Shown in pieces: positions 26,796 through 35,668 of a stretch of 64,000 nucleotides of DNA (its first letter is position 1; every line of letters starts with the position of its first letter). A program made the translations under genes and the position numbers. Under the pieces are notes generated by a model. That model was not told where the DNA came from. It was given only the letters and a program-made list of their open reading frames with translations, and ran no database searches. Source of the stretch: Pseudochelatococcus lubricantis (lineage in GTDB: Bacteria > Pseudomonadota > Alphaproteobacteria > Rhizobiales > Beijerinckiaceae); the NCBI RefSeq assembly GCF_042432495.1, contig NZ_JBHLXC010000002.1, positions 1,054,001-1,118,000 on the forward strand, read 5' to 3'.

Positions 26796-29564
26796 TCAGC
26801 CCGGCCCGGCGTCCTCGTCGTCGAACACAGCGATGACCGCCTTGCGGATCGCCGCCTGCTTCCCCGGCTGTGTGATCTTGGCGCCGATGAGATCGGTGAC
26901 ATAGAAGGCGTCGACCGCCTTCTCGCCGAATGTAACGATGTGGGCGGAGGCGATGTTGAGGCTGAGTTTCCCGAGCGCCGTCGTCAGGTCGTAGAGCAGG
27001 CCCGGCCGGTCGAGGCCAGCGATCTCCAGCACCGTGTAGTTTTTCGACAGACTGTTGTCGATAATGAGTTCTGTCGGCACGTTGAAGGGGCGTTTGGGCG
27101 TGCGCGGGCGGCGCTGGTCCACCAGATCGGCGATGCGCAACTGCCCTTTCAGGGCGCTCTCGATGGTGCGGGCGATCTTCTGCGCGCGGCGCAACTCGTC
27201 GTCGTCATCCTCGAAGGCGCGGGTGAGGAACAGGTCGTCGAGGGCGAGGCCGTCCGTGGTGGTGAAAACCTGCGCGTCGGCGATGTTGGCGCCCGAGGCC
27301 GCGCACGCACCGGTCATGACGGCGAGCAGGCGCGGGTGGTCGGGCGCGAACACGGTCAGTTCCGTGACGCCCCGGAACTTGTCGGTCCCGGTGGCGATGG
27401 CGAGCGTCTGCCCCGCCGCCTCCGTTTCGCGGATGAAGCGTGCATGCTTGATCTTGCGGGATACATCGACCTTGAGCCAGTAGGCGGGATAATGGCGCGC
27501 CTTGTAGGCATCGAAGGTCGCCTCGTCCCAGTCCTCCAGCGCCTTGCGCAGTTCGGCCTGCGCGTGGGCGACGCGCTGGTGGCTGGAAATGGCCGAGTGG
27601 CCGCCGGTGAGCTGTGGCTCGGTCTCGTAGTAGAGCGTGCGCAGCAACTCGCCCTTCCAGCCGTTCCACACGCCAGGCCCCACGGCCTTGATGTCGCAGA
27701 CGGTGAGGATCAGCAGCAGTTTCAGCCGCTCCAGCGTCTGCACGTTGGCGGCGAAGGTGCGGATCGTCTCCGGATCGGCGATGTCGCGGCTCTGCGCCAC
27801 CGTCGACATCACCAGATGGTTTTCGATCAGCCACGCCACCGTTTCCGTCTCGGCGGCGTCGAGGCCCAGACGCGGCCCCAGCGTGCGCGCCATCTTCGCG
27901 CCCGCGATCGAATGGTCCTCCGGCCGCCCCTTGGCGACATCGTGCAGGAAGGCCGCGACATAAAGCGCGCGCCTGTGCTGGATGGTGTGGATGATCTGGT
28001 GCGACAGCGGATGCTCGCTCTCCATCTCGCCAGCATCGATTCGCGCCAGCACGCCGAGCGTGCGGATGAGATGCTCGTCCACCGTGTAATGATGATACAT
28101 GTTGAACTGCATCAGCGCGACGATGCGGCCGAACTCCGGAATGAACCGCCCCAGCACGCCCGCCTCGTTCATGGCCCGCAGCACCGTTTCGGGGGCGTTG
28201 CGCGAGGTGAGGATGTCCAGGAACAGGCGGTTGGCCTCCGGTGCCTCCCGCACGGCCCTGTCGATCAGCTTGAGCGAACGGCGCGCGAGGTGCGTCGCGT
28301 CGGGATGGATGGCGAGCGTGTGCCTGTCGGAAAGCCAGAACAGGCGGAGCAGGTTGACCGGATCACGGCTGAAGACGTCGTCACCCGTGACAGTGATGCG
28401 GTTGTTGTCGACCTGGAAGCCGCTCGCTCCCAGCCGCACGCGGCGGGGATGGCGCAGGCGGCGCATGAAACGGTCGAGCACGGGTTCGGGCTTGGCGTGG
28501 CGTGCCTCCAGCGCCGCGCAGACGACGGCGGTGAGGTCGCCGACATCCTTGGCCACGAGGAAATAGCGCTTCATGAAGCGCTCCACCGATGACATGCCGT
28601 CGCGGCGCGCGTAGCCGATTCGCTCGCTGACGGTGCGCTGCAGACCGAACGACAGCCGCTCCTCCGCCCGCCCGGAGGCGAAATGCATGTGGCAACGCAC
28701 ACGCCACAGGAACTCCGTGCAGCGGCGGAACATCGCCGCCTCCGCGCTGTCGAACAGCCCGACCTTGATCAGCGCATCGGGCGTGCGCGCGCCGTAGACG
28801 TATTGCGCCAGCCACAACAGGATGTTGAGGTCGCGCTGCCCGCCCTTGCCCTCCTTGACGTTGGGCTCCACCACATAGCGCGATGCGCCCGCACGGGCGA
28901 TGCGCGTGTCGCGCTCGGCGAGCTTGGCGACGACGAACTCCTGCTCGGTGCCGGCGACGACTTCCGCCGCGAAACGGTGTTCGAGTTCCTCGAAGAGCTT
29001 CTTTTCGCCGGTGAGGAAGCGGGCCTCCAGCAGGGCGGTGCGGATGGTCATGTCGCCCCGCGCCTCATGCAGCGATTCGTCCACGGAGCGGGTGGCGTGG
29101 CCGATCTTCAGCTTCAGGTCCCACAGCATGTAGAGCATCGTCTCGACGACGCTTTCGCTCCATGCGGTCTGCTTGTAGGGCAGCAGGAACAACAGGTCGA
29201 CGTCGGAATGCGGCGCCATGGTGCCGCGGCCGTAGCCGCCGACAGCCGCCAGCGCCAGCCGCTCGCCCATGGAGGGAACGTTGACGCGATGGAAATGGCG
29301 GACCGTCACCGCGTGGATGGCGCGCACGACGGCGTCCGTGAGGCGTGACAGGCGGCGCGCGCAGGCGAGCCCGTTCTGGTCCTGCATCAGCGCGGCCTCG
29401 GCCTCGGCGTGGCCCTCGTCGAGCGCCTGGCGCAGCGCGTCGATCAGCGCCGCACGCAGGACGGTCTTGTCGCCACCATGCCAGGCCTCGATCTCCTCAA
29501 GCCTCTGCCCCAGGTCCGCGATGGCCCGCAGGTCGTGGGGGGAGGCAGCGCGCAGCATGGTCAT
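26796..29564 (-). CDS. glnD: Bifunctional PII uridylyltransferase/uridylyl-removing enzyme
   Basis: GlnD senses glutamine and adds or removes UMP on PII proteins, setting the nitrogen response. The 922-residue protein has the nucleotidyltransferase motif GGYGRGTMAPHSDVD (109-123). A central HD phosphohydrolase domain follows (HHYTVDEHLIRTLG, FLHDVAKGRPEDHS), then two C-terminal ACT domains (around 720-800 and 835-910; LTVFAPDHPRLLA and LEIAGLDRPGLLYDL). All domains look complete. A palindromic repeat sits just before its start. Confidence 0.96.
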   Translation of the reverse strand: MTMLRAASPHDLRAIADLGQRLEEIEAWHGGDKTVLRAALIDALRQALDEGHAEAEAALMQDQNGLACARRLSRLTDAVVRAIHAVTVRHFHRVNVPSMGERLALAAVGGYGRGTMAPHSDVDLLFLLPYKQTAWSESVVETMLYMLWDLKLKIGHATRSVDESLHEARGDMTIRTALLEARFLTGEKKLFEELEHRFAAEVVAGTEQEFVVAKLAERDTRIARAGASRYVVEPNVKEGKGGQRDLNILLWLAQYVYGARTPDALIKVGLFDSAEAAMFRRCTEFLWRVRCHMHFASGRAEERLSFGLQRTVSERIGYARRDGMSSVERFMKRYFLVAKDVGDLTAVVCAALEARHAKPEPVLDRFMRRLRHPRRVRLGASGFQVDNNRITVTGDDVFSRDPVNLLRLFWLSDRHTLAIHPDATHLARRSLKLIDRAVREAPEANRLFLDILTSRNAPETVLRAMNEAGVLGRFIPEFGRIVALMQFNMYHHYTVDEHLIRTLGVLARIDAGEMESEHPLSHQIIHTIQHRRALYVAAFLHDVAKGRPEDHSIAGAKMARTLGPRLGLDAAETETVAWLIENHLVMSTVAQSRDIADPETIRTFAANVQTLERLKLLLILTVCDIKAVGPGVWNGWKGELLRTLYYETEPQLTGGHSAISSHQRVAHAQAELRKALEDWDEATFDAYKARHYPAYWLKVDVSRKIKHARFIRETEAAGQTLAIATGTDKFRGVTELTVFAPDHPRLLAVMTGACAASGANIADAQVFTTTDGLALDDLFLTRAFEDDDDELRRAQKIARTIESALKGQLRIADLVDQRRPRTPKRPFNVPTELIIDNSLSKNYTVLEIAGLDRPGLLYDLTTALGKLSLNIASAHIVTFGEKAVDAFYVTDLIGAKITQPGKQAAIRKAVIAVFDDEDAGPG

Positions 29565-29579
29565 CGGCCTGTCCTGTTT

Positions 29580-29682
29580 AGAGCGCCAGACGTTCTGATG
29601 GAATCATCTGATCGATCAGGATCCGCTCAAAATAAGGAATCTAGAATCTGTCCTGTTTCAACGTAAACAGGACAGATTCTAG
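29580..29682. repeat. Modular intergenic palindromic repeat, copy A
   Basis: The copy starts at AGAGCGCC beside the glnD start and runs TCTGATGGAATCATCTGATC, then GCTCAAAATAAGGAAT. It ends in a perfect 16-base stem, AGAATCTGTCCTGTTT (29643-29658) with AAACAGGACAGATTCT (29665-29680), over the loop CAACGT. The same arrangement, reversed, lies beside gltA at 54434-54513. Confidence 0.85.
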
Positions 29683-29694
29683 GCGATGTAAGGG

Positions 29695-29724
29695 GAAAAG
29701 GGCAATGGAATCATGGCCCTTTTC
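29695..29724 (-). terminator. Terminator-like hairpin after pheT
   Basis: GAAAAGGGC (29695-29703) pairs with GCCCTTTTC (29716-29724), with extra pairing in the loop. It lies about 30 bases past the pheT stop. The stem itself ends in a T-run on either strand, so it could act in both directions. Confidence 0.6.
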
Positions 29725-29756
29725 AGTCTGTCACCGTGCCGGCGCGCCGGGAAGGC

Positions 29757-32180
29757 CTATCCGCGCAGCGTTGCGCCGGTTTTCTTGGCAACTGCCTCGA
29801 CAATGCGCTGCGAGATTGCCTCGATTTCAGGCTCCGTCAGCGTCTTGCTGGCAGGTTGCAGCGTGACGGCGGTGGCGACGGACTTCCGGCCAGCCTCGAT
29901 GCCTGGCCCCTCGTAGATGTCGAACACGCGGATGTCCGAAATCAGCGCCCGTTCCGCGCCCTGGATGGCCTTGATGATATCGCCGGCGGCGACATCCGCA
30001 TCGACCACGAAGGCAAAGTCGCGGCTGAGCGGCTGGAAGTCCGACAGCACGAGTTTGGGCCGCGCCTTCGTCGGGCGCTCCTTGGGGGCGGGCAGGCGGT
30101 CTAGCACGATTTCCGCCACCGCGAGCGGCCCTTTCGCGTCGAGCGCCTGCAGCACCTTCGGGTGCAACTCGCCGAACGCACCGATGATGGTCTTCGGCCC
30201 GAACTGCAAGGTCGCGGAGCGGCCAGGATGATACCATGCCGGGCCGCCGGGGACGACCTGCACGCCGGCCGTGGCGATGCCGAGCGCCGTCAGCAGGGCG
30301 AAGGCATCGGCCTTGGCGTCGAACATGCCGACATCCTCGCCGCCGCCGTCCCAGTGCTTGCCCACGCCTTCCGCCCGCGCGGAGCCTCGGCGCAGCGCGA
30401 CGGCGCTCGTCGTCTGGCCCTCGGGCGTGTCGTCGGCGAACACCTGCCCCACCTCGAACAGGGCGACATCGCCGAAGCCACGGTCGGCGTTGCGTTGCGC
30501 TGCGCGGATCAGGCCGGGCAGCAGGCTCGGGCGCATGTCCGACAAATCGGCGGCGATGGGGTTGGCGAGCGCCAGCCGCGCGTCGCCGCCGCCGAACAGC
30601 TCCGCCTCCGCCTTGCTGACGAAGGACCACGTGACCGCCTCGACCAGCCCGCGCGAAGCATAAAGCCGGCGGGCGAGGCGCGTGCGCCGCTGCAGCAGCG
30701 TCAGCACCGGCTTCGTGATACCGGGCTCGATGCGCGGCAGCGGCGTCGAGGTGACGTTGTCGATGCCGGCGATGCGCAGGACTTCCTCGACGAGATCGGC
30801 CTTGCCCTCCACATCCGGCCGCCACGAGGGGCGGACGACGTCCACGGTGTCACCGTCGCCCGTCACGACGAAGCCGAGTGCCTGCAGAATGGCGCGCGCG
30901 TCGTCATGCGCGATGTCGAGGCCGGTGAGGCGCTTCACCTCCGCCCATGGCAGCGCGATGGTGCGCTCTGCATCCGGCACCGCGCCCGCCAGCGTCACCT
31001 CGGACGGCGTGCCGCCGCAGAGGTCGAGCACCAGCCGCGTGGCAAGTTCCACCCCCGGCACCGTGAGGGCGGGGTCGACGCCGCGCTCGAAACGGTAGCG
31101 GGCGTCCGTGATGATGCCGAGATCGCGGCCGGTGCGGGCGATGGTGAAGGCGTCCCACAGCGCGGACTCGATCAGCACGTCCGTCGTGTTCTCGTCGCAG
31201 CCCGAATGCTCGCCGCCCATGATGCCCGCGAGCGACTCGGGGCCGTTGTCGTCGGCGATGACGACGTTGCCCTCATCGAGCCTGTACGTCTTGCCGTCGA
31301 GCGCCAGCAACTCCTCACCGGCGCGCGCCCGGCGGACGACGAGGTCGCCCTTCACCTTCGCCGCATCGAACACATGGAGCGGCCGGCCGCGGTCGAAGGT
31401 GATGTAGTTGGTGATGTCGACGAGCGCGTTGATCGGCCGCAGGCCGATGGCCGTCAGGCGCTTCTGCAGCCATTCGGGGGAGGGGCCGTTCTTCACGCCG
31501 CGCACGAGGCGCAGGGCGAAGGCGGGGTTGAGCCTTTCGTCACCGGGTGCGAAATCGCGGATGACCCTGACCGGGTTCTCGCCTTCGCCCGCCACCGGCG
31601 CCACGTCGGGCGTGATCAGGCTGCCGAGCCCCGCCGCCGCGAGATCGCGCGCGATGCCGGCGACACCCAGCGCATCCGGGCGGTTGGGCGTGACGGCAAC
31701 ATCGATGACCGGATCGTCGAGCCCGGCCCACGCGGCATAGGATGCGCCGACGGGCGCATCGTCCGGCAACTCGAAGATGCCGCTGCTGTCGCCGGGCAGG
31801 TCGAGTTCCTCGGGCGAGCACATCATGCCCCGGCTCTCGACGCCGCGGATGGCGCCGACAGCGATGGTGATGTCCTTGCCGGGAATATGCGTGCCGGGCG
31901 GCGCGAATACCGTCTTCAGCCCGGCGCGCGCGTTGGGAGCGCCGCAGACGATCTGCACGGGCGCCCCCTCGCCGGTGTCGACGGAGCAGACGCGCAGCCG
32001 GTCGGCATTGGGGTGCTGCTCGGCGGTGAGGATATGCGCGATCCGGAAGGCCGCAAGCTCCTTCGCCTTGTCCTCGACGTCTTCGACCTCAAGGCCGATG
32101 CGGTTCAGCGCGTCGAGAATCTCGTCGAGCGAGGCGTCCGTCGCCAGGTGATCCTTGAGCCAGGAGAGAGAAAATTTCAT
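29757..32180 (-). CDS. pheT: Phenylalanyl-tRNA synthetase beta subunit
   Basis: PheT is the large subunit of the alpha2-beta2 PheRS that charges tRNA-Phe. The 807-residue protein begins MKFSLSWLKDHL. It has the N-terminal tRNA-binding (EMAP-like) domain (about 40-150), the B3/B4 editing domain and the B5 domain (around 400-475). The catalytic-like core and a C-terminal FDX-ACB anticodon-binding domain (SDFQPLSRDFAFVVD onward) complete it. It lies 29 bases after pheS. Confidence 0.96.
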   Translation of the reverse strand: MKFSLSWLKDHLATDASLDEILDALNRIGLEVEDVEDKAKELAAFRIAHILTAEQHPNADRLRVCSVDTGEGAPVQIVCGAPNARAGLKTVFAPPGTHIPGKDITIAVGAIRGVESRGMMCSPEELDLPGDSSGIFELPDDAPVGASYAAWAGLDDPVIDVAVTPNRPDALGVAGIARDLAAAGLGSLITPDVAPVAGEGENPVRVIRDFAPGDERLNPAFALRLVRGVKNGPSPEWLQKRLTAIGLRPINALVDITNYITFDRGRPLHVFDAAKVKGDLVVRRARAGEELLALDGKTYRLDEGNVVIADDNGPESLAGIMGGEHSGCDENTTDVLIESALWDAFTIARTGRDLGIITDARYRFERGVDPALTVPGVELATRLVLDLCGGTPSEVTLAGAVPDAERTIALPWAEVKRLTGLDIAHDDARAILQALGFVVTGDGDTVDVVRPSWRPDVEGKADLVEEVLRIAGIDNVTSTPLPRIEPGITKPVLTLLQRRTRLARRLYASRGLVEAVTWSFVSKAEAELFGGGDARLALANPIAADLSDMRPSLLPGLIRAAQRNADRGFGDVALFEVGQVFADDTPEGQTTSAVALRRGSARAEGVGKHWDGGGEDVGMFDAKADAFALLTALGIATAGVQVVPGGPAWYHPGRSATLQFGPKTIIGAFGELHPKVLQALDAKGPLAVAEIVLDRLPAPKERPTKARPKLVLSDFQPLSRDFAFVVDADVAAGDIIKAIQGAERALISDIRVFDIYEGPGIEAGRKSVATAVTLQPASKTLTEPEIEAISQRIVEAVAKKTGATLRG

Positions 32181-32209
32181 CGCTTTGCTTCCTTGTCCCG
32201 GATTTCGGA

Positions 32210-33292
32210 TCAGACGCTCAGGCCGCCCGCCAGCGACGGCAGGTCGAGCGGGCGGAAGCCGTAGTGAGACAGCCAGCGCGCATCCGCCTCGAAGAACGGC
32301 CGCAGGTCCGGCATGCCGTATTTCAGCATGGCGATGCGGTCGATGCCCATGCCCCAGGCAAAGCCCTGATACTCATCGGGATCGAGCCCGACATTGCGCA
32401 GCACATTCGGATGCACCATGCCGCAGCCGAGAATTTCCAGCCAGTCCTCGCCCTCGCCGAAGCGGATGTCGCCGCCCTTGCGCGCGCACTGGATATCCAC
32501 CTCCGCCGACGGCTCCGTGAACGGGAAGAACGACGGGCGGAAGCGCATCTTCACATTCGGCACCTCGAAGAACGCCTTGCAGAACTCCTCCAGAATCCAT
32601 TTCAGGTGGCCGAAGTGGGCGGAGCGATCGATGACGAGGCCCTCCACCTGGTGGAACATCGGCGTGTGCGTCTGGTCCGAGTCGCAGCGATAGGTGCGCC
32701 CGGGGCAGATGACGCGGATCGGCGGCTTCTGCCCCTGCATGGTGCGCACCTGCACGGGGCTCGTGTGCGTGCGCAGCACCTTGCGCTCACCCTTCGCGTC
32801 GGGAGAGAAGAAGAACGTGTCATGCATCTCGCGCGCCGGATGGCCTTCGGGGAAGTTCAGCGCGGTGAAGTTGTAGAAATCGGTCTCGACATCCGGCCCC
32901 TCGGCGATGGCGAAGCCCATGTCGGCGAAGATCGCCGTCAACTCGTCGATGACCTGGCTGATGGGGTGGATGCGCCCGCGGGTCTGCGGGCCTTCCTGCA
33001 CGGGCAGCGTCACGTCGGCGCGCTCCTGCGCGAGGCGGGCGGAAAGCGCCTCTTCCTGCAGGGTGGCCTTGCGGTCGGCGAGGGCGGCGGCGACGCGGTC
33101 GCGCAGACCGTTGATCAACGGGCCGCGTTCCTTGCGCTCGTCGGGGGTCATGCTGCCCAGCGTCTTCAGCAGTTCGGAGACGGAGCCTTTCTTGCCGAGC
33201 GCGGTGACGCGCACGGCCTCCAGCGCCGCCTCGCTGGCTGCGGCGTTGACGGCTTCGATCAGGGATGTTTCGAGATGGGAAAGATCGGACAT
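32210..33292 (-). CDS. pheS: Phenylalanyl-tRNA synthetase alpha subunit
   Basis: PheS is the catalytic class II subunit, 360 residues. It has an N-terminal coiled coil, class II motif 2 (TYRCDSDQTHTPMFHQVEGL, FRPSFFPFTEPS) and motif 3 (GFAWGMGIDRIAMLKYGMPDLR). ATG 33292 has GAGGAACAT upstream and gives the normal MSDLSHLE start; nine extra codons upstream are not needed. It is followed by pheT. Confidence 0.97.
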   Translation of the reverse strand: MSDLSHLETSLIEAVNAAASEAALEAVRVTALGKKGSVSELLKTLGSMTPDERKERGPLINGLRDRVAAALADRKATLQEEALSARLAQERADVTLPVQEGPQTRGRIHPISQVIDELTAIFADMGFAIAEGPDVETDFYNFTALNFPEGHPAREMHDTFFFSPDAKGERKVLRTHTSPVQVRTMQGQKPPIRVICPGRTYRCDSDQTHTPMFHQVEGLVIDRSAHFGHLKWILEEFCKAFFEVPNVKMRFRPSFFPFTEPSAEVDIQCARKGGDIRFGEGEDWLEILGCGMVHPNVLRNVGLDPDEYQGFAWGMGIDRIAMLKYGMPDLRPFFEADARWLSHYGFRPLDLPSLAGGLSV

Positions 33293-33441
33293 ATGTTCCT
33301 CGGCGCGCCAAGATGACACTGCAAGCTGGCACTGGCTGCCTGCTTGTCGGCAATGGCCGGGGAACCGTCAAGCCCTTCCGGCCACATCGATACGTTTCGC
33401 GGCAAGGCGTTGCCGTCACGCACGGATCCCGGAAAGGAGGG

Positions 33442-33465
33442 GGCCGGGCATTGGTATGCCCGGCC
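33442..33465 (-). terminator. Hairpin after rplT
   Basis: A perfect 10-base stem (GGCCGGGCAT / ATGCCCGGCC) with a TGGT loop lies about 20 bases beyond the rplT stop. On the minus strand it is followed by CCCTCCTTTCC, which is poor in U, so termination may be partial or the element may be structural. Confidence 0.55.
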
Positions 33466-33481
33466 TTGAAGCATCAATGGA

Positions 33482-33847
33482 TCAGGCTGCGGCGGGGAGC
33501 GCCGACTTCGCCTTTTCCACGATCGCCTTGAAGGCCTCCGGCTCGCGGATGGCGAGATCGGAGAGAACCTTGCGATCGACATCGACGCCCGCCTTGCCGA
33601 GACCGTCGATAAATCGGCTGTAGGTGAGGCCGTATTCGCGCACCGCCGCGTTGAGGCGCTGGATCCAGAGCGCGCGGAAAGTGCGCTTCTTCACCTTGCG
33701 GTCGCGGTAGTTGTACTGCATCGACCGGTCGACGGCGGCCTTGGCGGTGCGGATGGTGTTCTTGCGGCGGCCGTAGAAGCCCTTGGCTGCCTTCAGAACC
33801 TTCTTGTGCTTGGCGTGAGACGTCACGCCGCGTTTGACGCGGGCCAT
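33482..33847 (-). CDS. rplT: 50S ribosomal protein L20
   Basis: L20 binds 23S rRNA early in 50S assembly. The 121-residue basic protein starts MARVKRGVTSHAKHKKVLKAAKGF and includes RDRKVKKRTFRALWIQRLNAA, both strong family signatures. In many bacteria L20 represses its own operon by binding the leader of rpmI. It lies 41 bases after rpmI. Confidence 0.98.
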   Translation of the reverse strand: MARVKRGVTSHAKHKKVLKAAKGFYGRRKNTIRTAKAAVDRSMQYNYRDRKVKKRTFRALWIQRLNAAVREYGLTYSRFIDGLGKAGVDVDRKVLSDLAIREPEAFKAIVEKAKSALPAAA

Positions 33848-33888
33848 TGCTTTGGCTCCTCAAAATACCGGGTGGAAACGGAAAAGGT

Positions 33889-34089
33889 TCAGCCGTTGGG
33901 CAGGAAGTACTGCTTCACGTTCTTGGCATCGCCCTCGAAGAGGGTCATGGTGCCGCGCTGGTTGCGGATGAACTTCTTGGTCCGCTTGATCATGCCGTGG
34001 CGCTTGCCCGCCTGGGCAGCGACGACCTTGCCGGTGCCGGTGATCTTGAAGCGCTTCTTGGCGCCCGATTTCGTCTTCAGCTTGGGCAT
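33889..34089 (-). CDS. rpmI: 50S ribosomal protein L35
   Basis: L35 is a small basic 50S protein. With ATG 34089 it has 66 residues, beginning MPKLKTKSGAKKRF and ending FLPNG, as expected. AAAGGAAGCC lies just upstream as the ribosome site. The frame stays open upstream through a CRISPR-repeat-like hairpin, giving a spurious extension. infC, the usual first gene of this operon, is not in the window. Confidence 0.98.
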   Translation of the reverse strand: MPKLKTKSGAKKRFKITGTGKVVAAQAGKRHGMIKRTKKFIRNQRGTMTLFEGDAKNVKQYFLPNG

Positions 34090-34113
34090 TTGGCTTCCTT
34101 TCGTAATACCGCA

Positions 34114-34142
34114 CCTTCCCCGCGTGCGCGGGGATGAATCGG
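34114..34142. repeat. Single repeat resembling a type I-E CRISPR repeat
   Basis: A 29-base unit contains CCCCGCGTGCGCGGGGATGA and continues ATCGG. It matches the familiar I-E repeat pattern (TTCCCCGCGC-x-GCGGGGATGAACCG) at nearly all positions. No second copy lies at a 61-base spacing on either side and no cas genes are in the window, so this is not an array. It lies 25 bases before the rpmI ATG and can form a GC-rich hairpin in the rpmI-rplT leader. Confidence 0.55.
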
Positions 34143-34265
34143 CCTGATGTTGCTCGAAAGCACATCGAACCGCCACGGCAGCCCTTTTAGCCGGGCGACT
34201 CTGATGAAGCGGCGCTTATGACAGATTGTTGCCGTTCAGGCAAGGGGAGCGGCGGGAGAACGACG

Positions 34266-35090
34266 TCAGGTTTTCGCCTCTCCGGTAAAGAATCCCTCCA
34301 GTTCGGCGAAGCCCATGGCCTGCTCCGAAAACCGGAAGGTGCCATGAGCTTGCATCTCCCGCGCCGCGCGCACGAATGCACCGAAGGCCAGGCGCGCCAG
34401 GGCCGAGCCGACGCTGATGCGCTTGACCCCGGCCTCCGCCAGTTCCGTTGCGCCGAAAGTTGCTCCCGGCATGCCCATGACGACGTTGACCGGCTTGCTG
34501 ACAGCTGCACATACAGTCCGGATCGTGTCGATATCAGTGAGCCCGGGAGCATAAAGAACATCCGCTCCGGCGTTCCCGAAAGCTTGCAGACGCCTGATCG
34601 TGTCGTCGAGATCCGGGCGCCCCCAGAGGAGGTTCTCACAGCGCGCCGTCAGGATGAAATCGTGGGAAAGAGACCGGCAGGCTTGCGCCGCCGCCTCGAT
34701 GCGCTCCACAGCGTGGTTGAAATCGTAGATCGGTTGCCGCCGATCGCCCGTGTGGTCTTCGAGAGAGCACCCCGCGAGGCCGATACCGGCGGCGGCCACA
34801 ACGGTTTCCGCCGCGCTCGCGGGACTGTCTCCGAAGCCCTTTTCAAGATCGGCCGAAACGGGGAGCGGCGTTGCCTCCACCAGCGCCTTGCAATGTGCAA
34901 GAACATCCTCGCGGGGCGCCAGGCCCTCCGCTATTCCCATGGAGAACGCCATGCCGGCGCTGGTCGTCGCAAGAGCCGGGAAGCCCATGGCCGCGAGAAT
35001 ACGGGCGGTGCCGACATCCCACGGATTGGGAATAATGAACGTCCCGGGGTTTTGGTGTAGTTGTCGAAACAGTGTGCGCCTGTCTTCCAT
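34266..35090 (-). CDS. Isocitrate lyase/PEP mutase family protein
   Basis: A 274-residue TIM-barrel protein of the PEP mutase/isocitrate lyase superfamily. It shows TTSAGMAFSMG, the metal-binding DLEKGFGDSP, GCSLEDHTG and TARCENLLWG segments. These place it with oxaloacetate hydrolase-like or carboxyphosphonoenolpyruvate mutase-like members acting on C-C or C-P bonds of 2-oxo acids. The KKCGH loop of true isocitrate lyase is absent. The precise substrate cannot be read. ATG 35090 follows GGCAAGACA; upstream in-frame codons are less likely. It stands alone between rpmI and erpA. Confidence 0.82.
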   Translation of the reverse strand: MEDRRTLFRQLHQNPGTFIIPNPWDVGTARILAAMGFPALATTSAGMAFSMGIAEGLAPREDVLAHCKALVEATPLPVSADLEKGFGDSPASAAETVVAAAGIGLAGCSLEDHTGDRRQPIYDFNHAVERIEAAAQACRSLSHDFILTARCENLLWGRPDLDDTIRRLQAFGNAGADVLYAPGLTDIDTIRTVCAAVSKPVNVVMGMPGATFGATELAEAGVKRISVGSALARLAFGAFVRAAREMQAHGTFRFSEQAMGFAELEGFFTGEAKT

Positions 35091-35247
35091 TGTCTTGCCT
35101 TCCGGTTGATCCAACGGAAATAAGCAGTAACACATCGTTTGGAACGAATAAAGAACAGGCGGGTTTCGGCAACAGGTCGAGAGGCTGTGGCTGACGTAGG
35201 GGGTGCGTTTCCGGATCGCGGGCGCAAACGCCCACGATCCTTCCTGT

Positions 35248-35610
35248 CTAGATCGAGAACGAGGTGCCGCAGCCGCAGGAGGCCGCGGCGTGGGGGTTGT
35301 CGATCTTGAACGACTGGCCGATCAGATCGTCGACGAAGTCGAGCACCGAGCCGTCCATATATTGCAGGGAGATGGAATCGACGAGCACGACGGCTCCGTC
35401 CTTCTCCACCACGATATCGTCGTCGTTACGGGTTCTGTCGATGTCGAAGGCGTACTGGAAGCCGGAGCAACCGCCGCCGTTGACGCTGACACGCAGCATC
35501 GCCCCTTCGGGCTCCTTCGACAGTACACGCCTGATGCGCCGCGCCGCGCTGTCGGTCAGCGTGATCGGGCTTGCGGCGTCCGTCGTCCCGGTGGATGGTG
35601 AGATGGTCAT
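35248..35610 (-). CDS. erpA: Iron-sulfur cluster insertion protein (ErpA/HesB family)
   Basis: An A-type carrier that passes Fe-S clusters to target proteins. The 120-residue protein has the three conserved Cys: Cys48 in GGGCSGFQY, and Cys112 and Cys114 in SCGCGTSF. It also has the VLVDSISLQYMDGSVLDF segment of the family. ErpA and IscA are close relatives; ErpA is the usual name for this stand-alone alphaproteobacterial gene. It is divergent from dgt across about 150 bases. Confidence 0.9.
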   Translation of the reverse strand: MTISPSTGTTDAASPITLTDSAARRIRRVLSKEPEGAMLRVSVNGGGCSGFQYAFDIDRTRNDDDIVVEKDGAVVLVDSISLQYMDGSVLDFVDDLIGQSFKIDNPHAAASCGCGTSFSI

Positions 35611-35619
35611 GGCGCTGCA

Positions 35620-35668
35620 ACCTTTGTATTGCGATACTGTCCGTCCGTGGTACCTCACGCACAAAGGT
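35620..35668. promoter_or_regulatory. Inverted repeat in the erpA-dgt divergent promoter region
   Basis: ACCTTTGT (35620-35627) and ACAAAGGT (35661-35668) form exact 8-base inverted arms separated by 33 bases, about three helical turns apart. They lie between two divergent genes and could bind a dimeric regulator. The regulator is not known from sequence. Confidence 0.35.

Noticed and set aside
34114..34142. A CRISPR array near rpmI
   Set aside because: Only one repeat-like unit is present, with no second unit at spacer distance and no cas genes; it is listed as a single repeat.
34090..34176. A longer L35 protein starting at 34176
   Set aside because: The added residues come from translating the repeat-like hairpin; L35 always starts near MPKLKTK.
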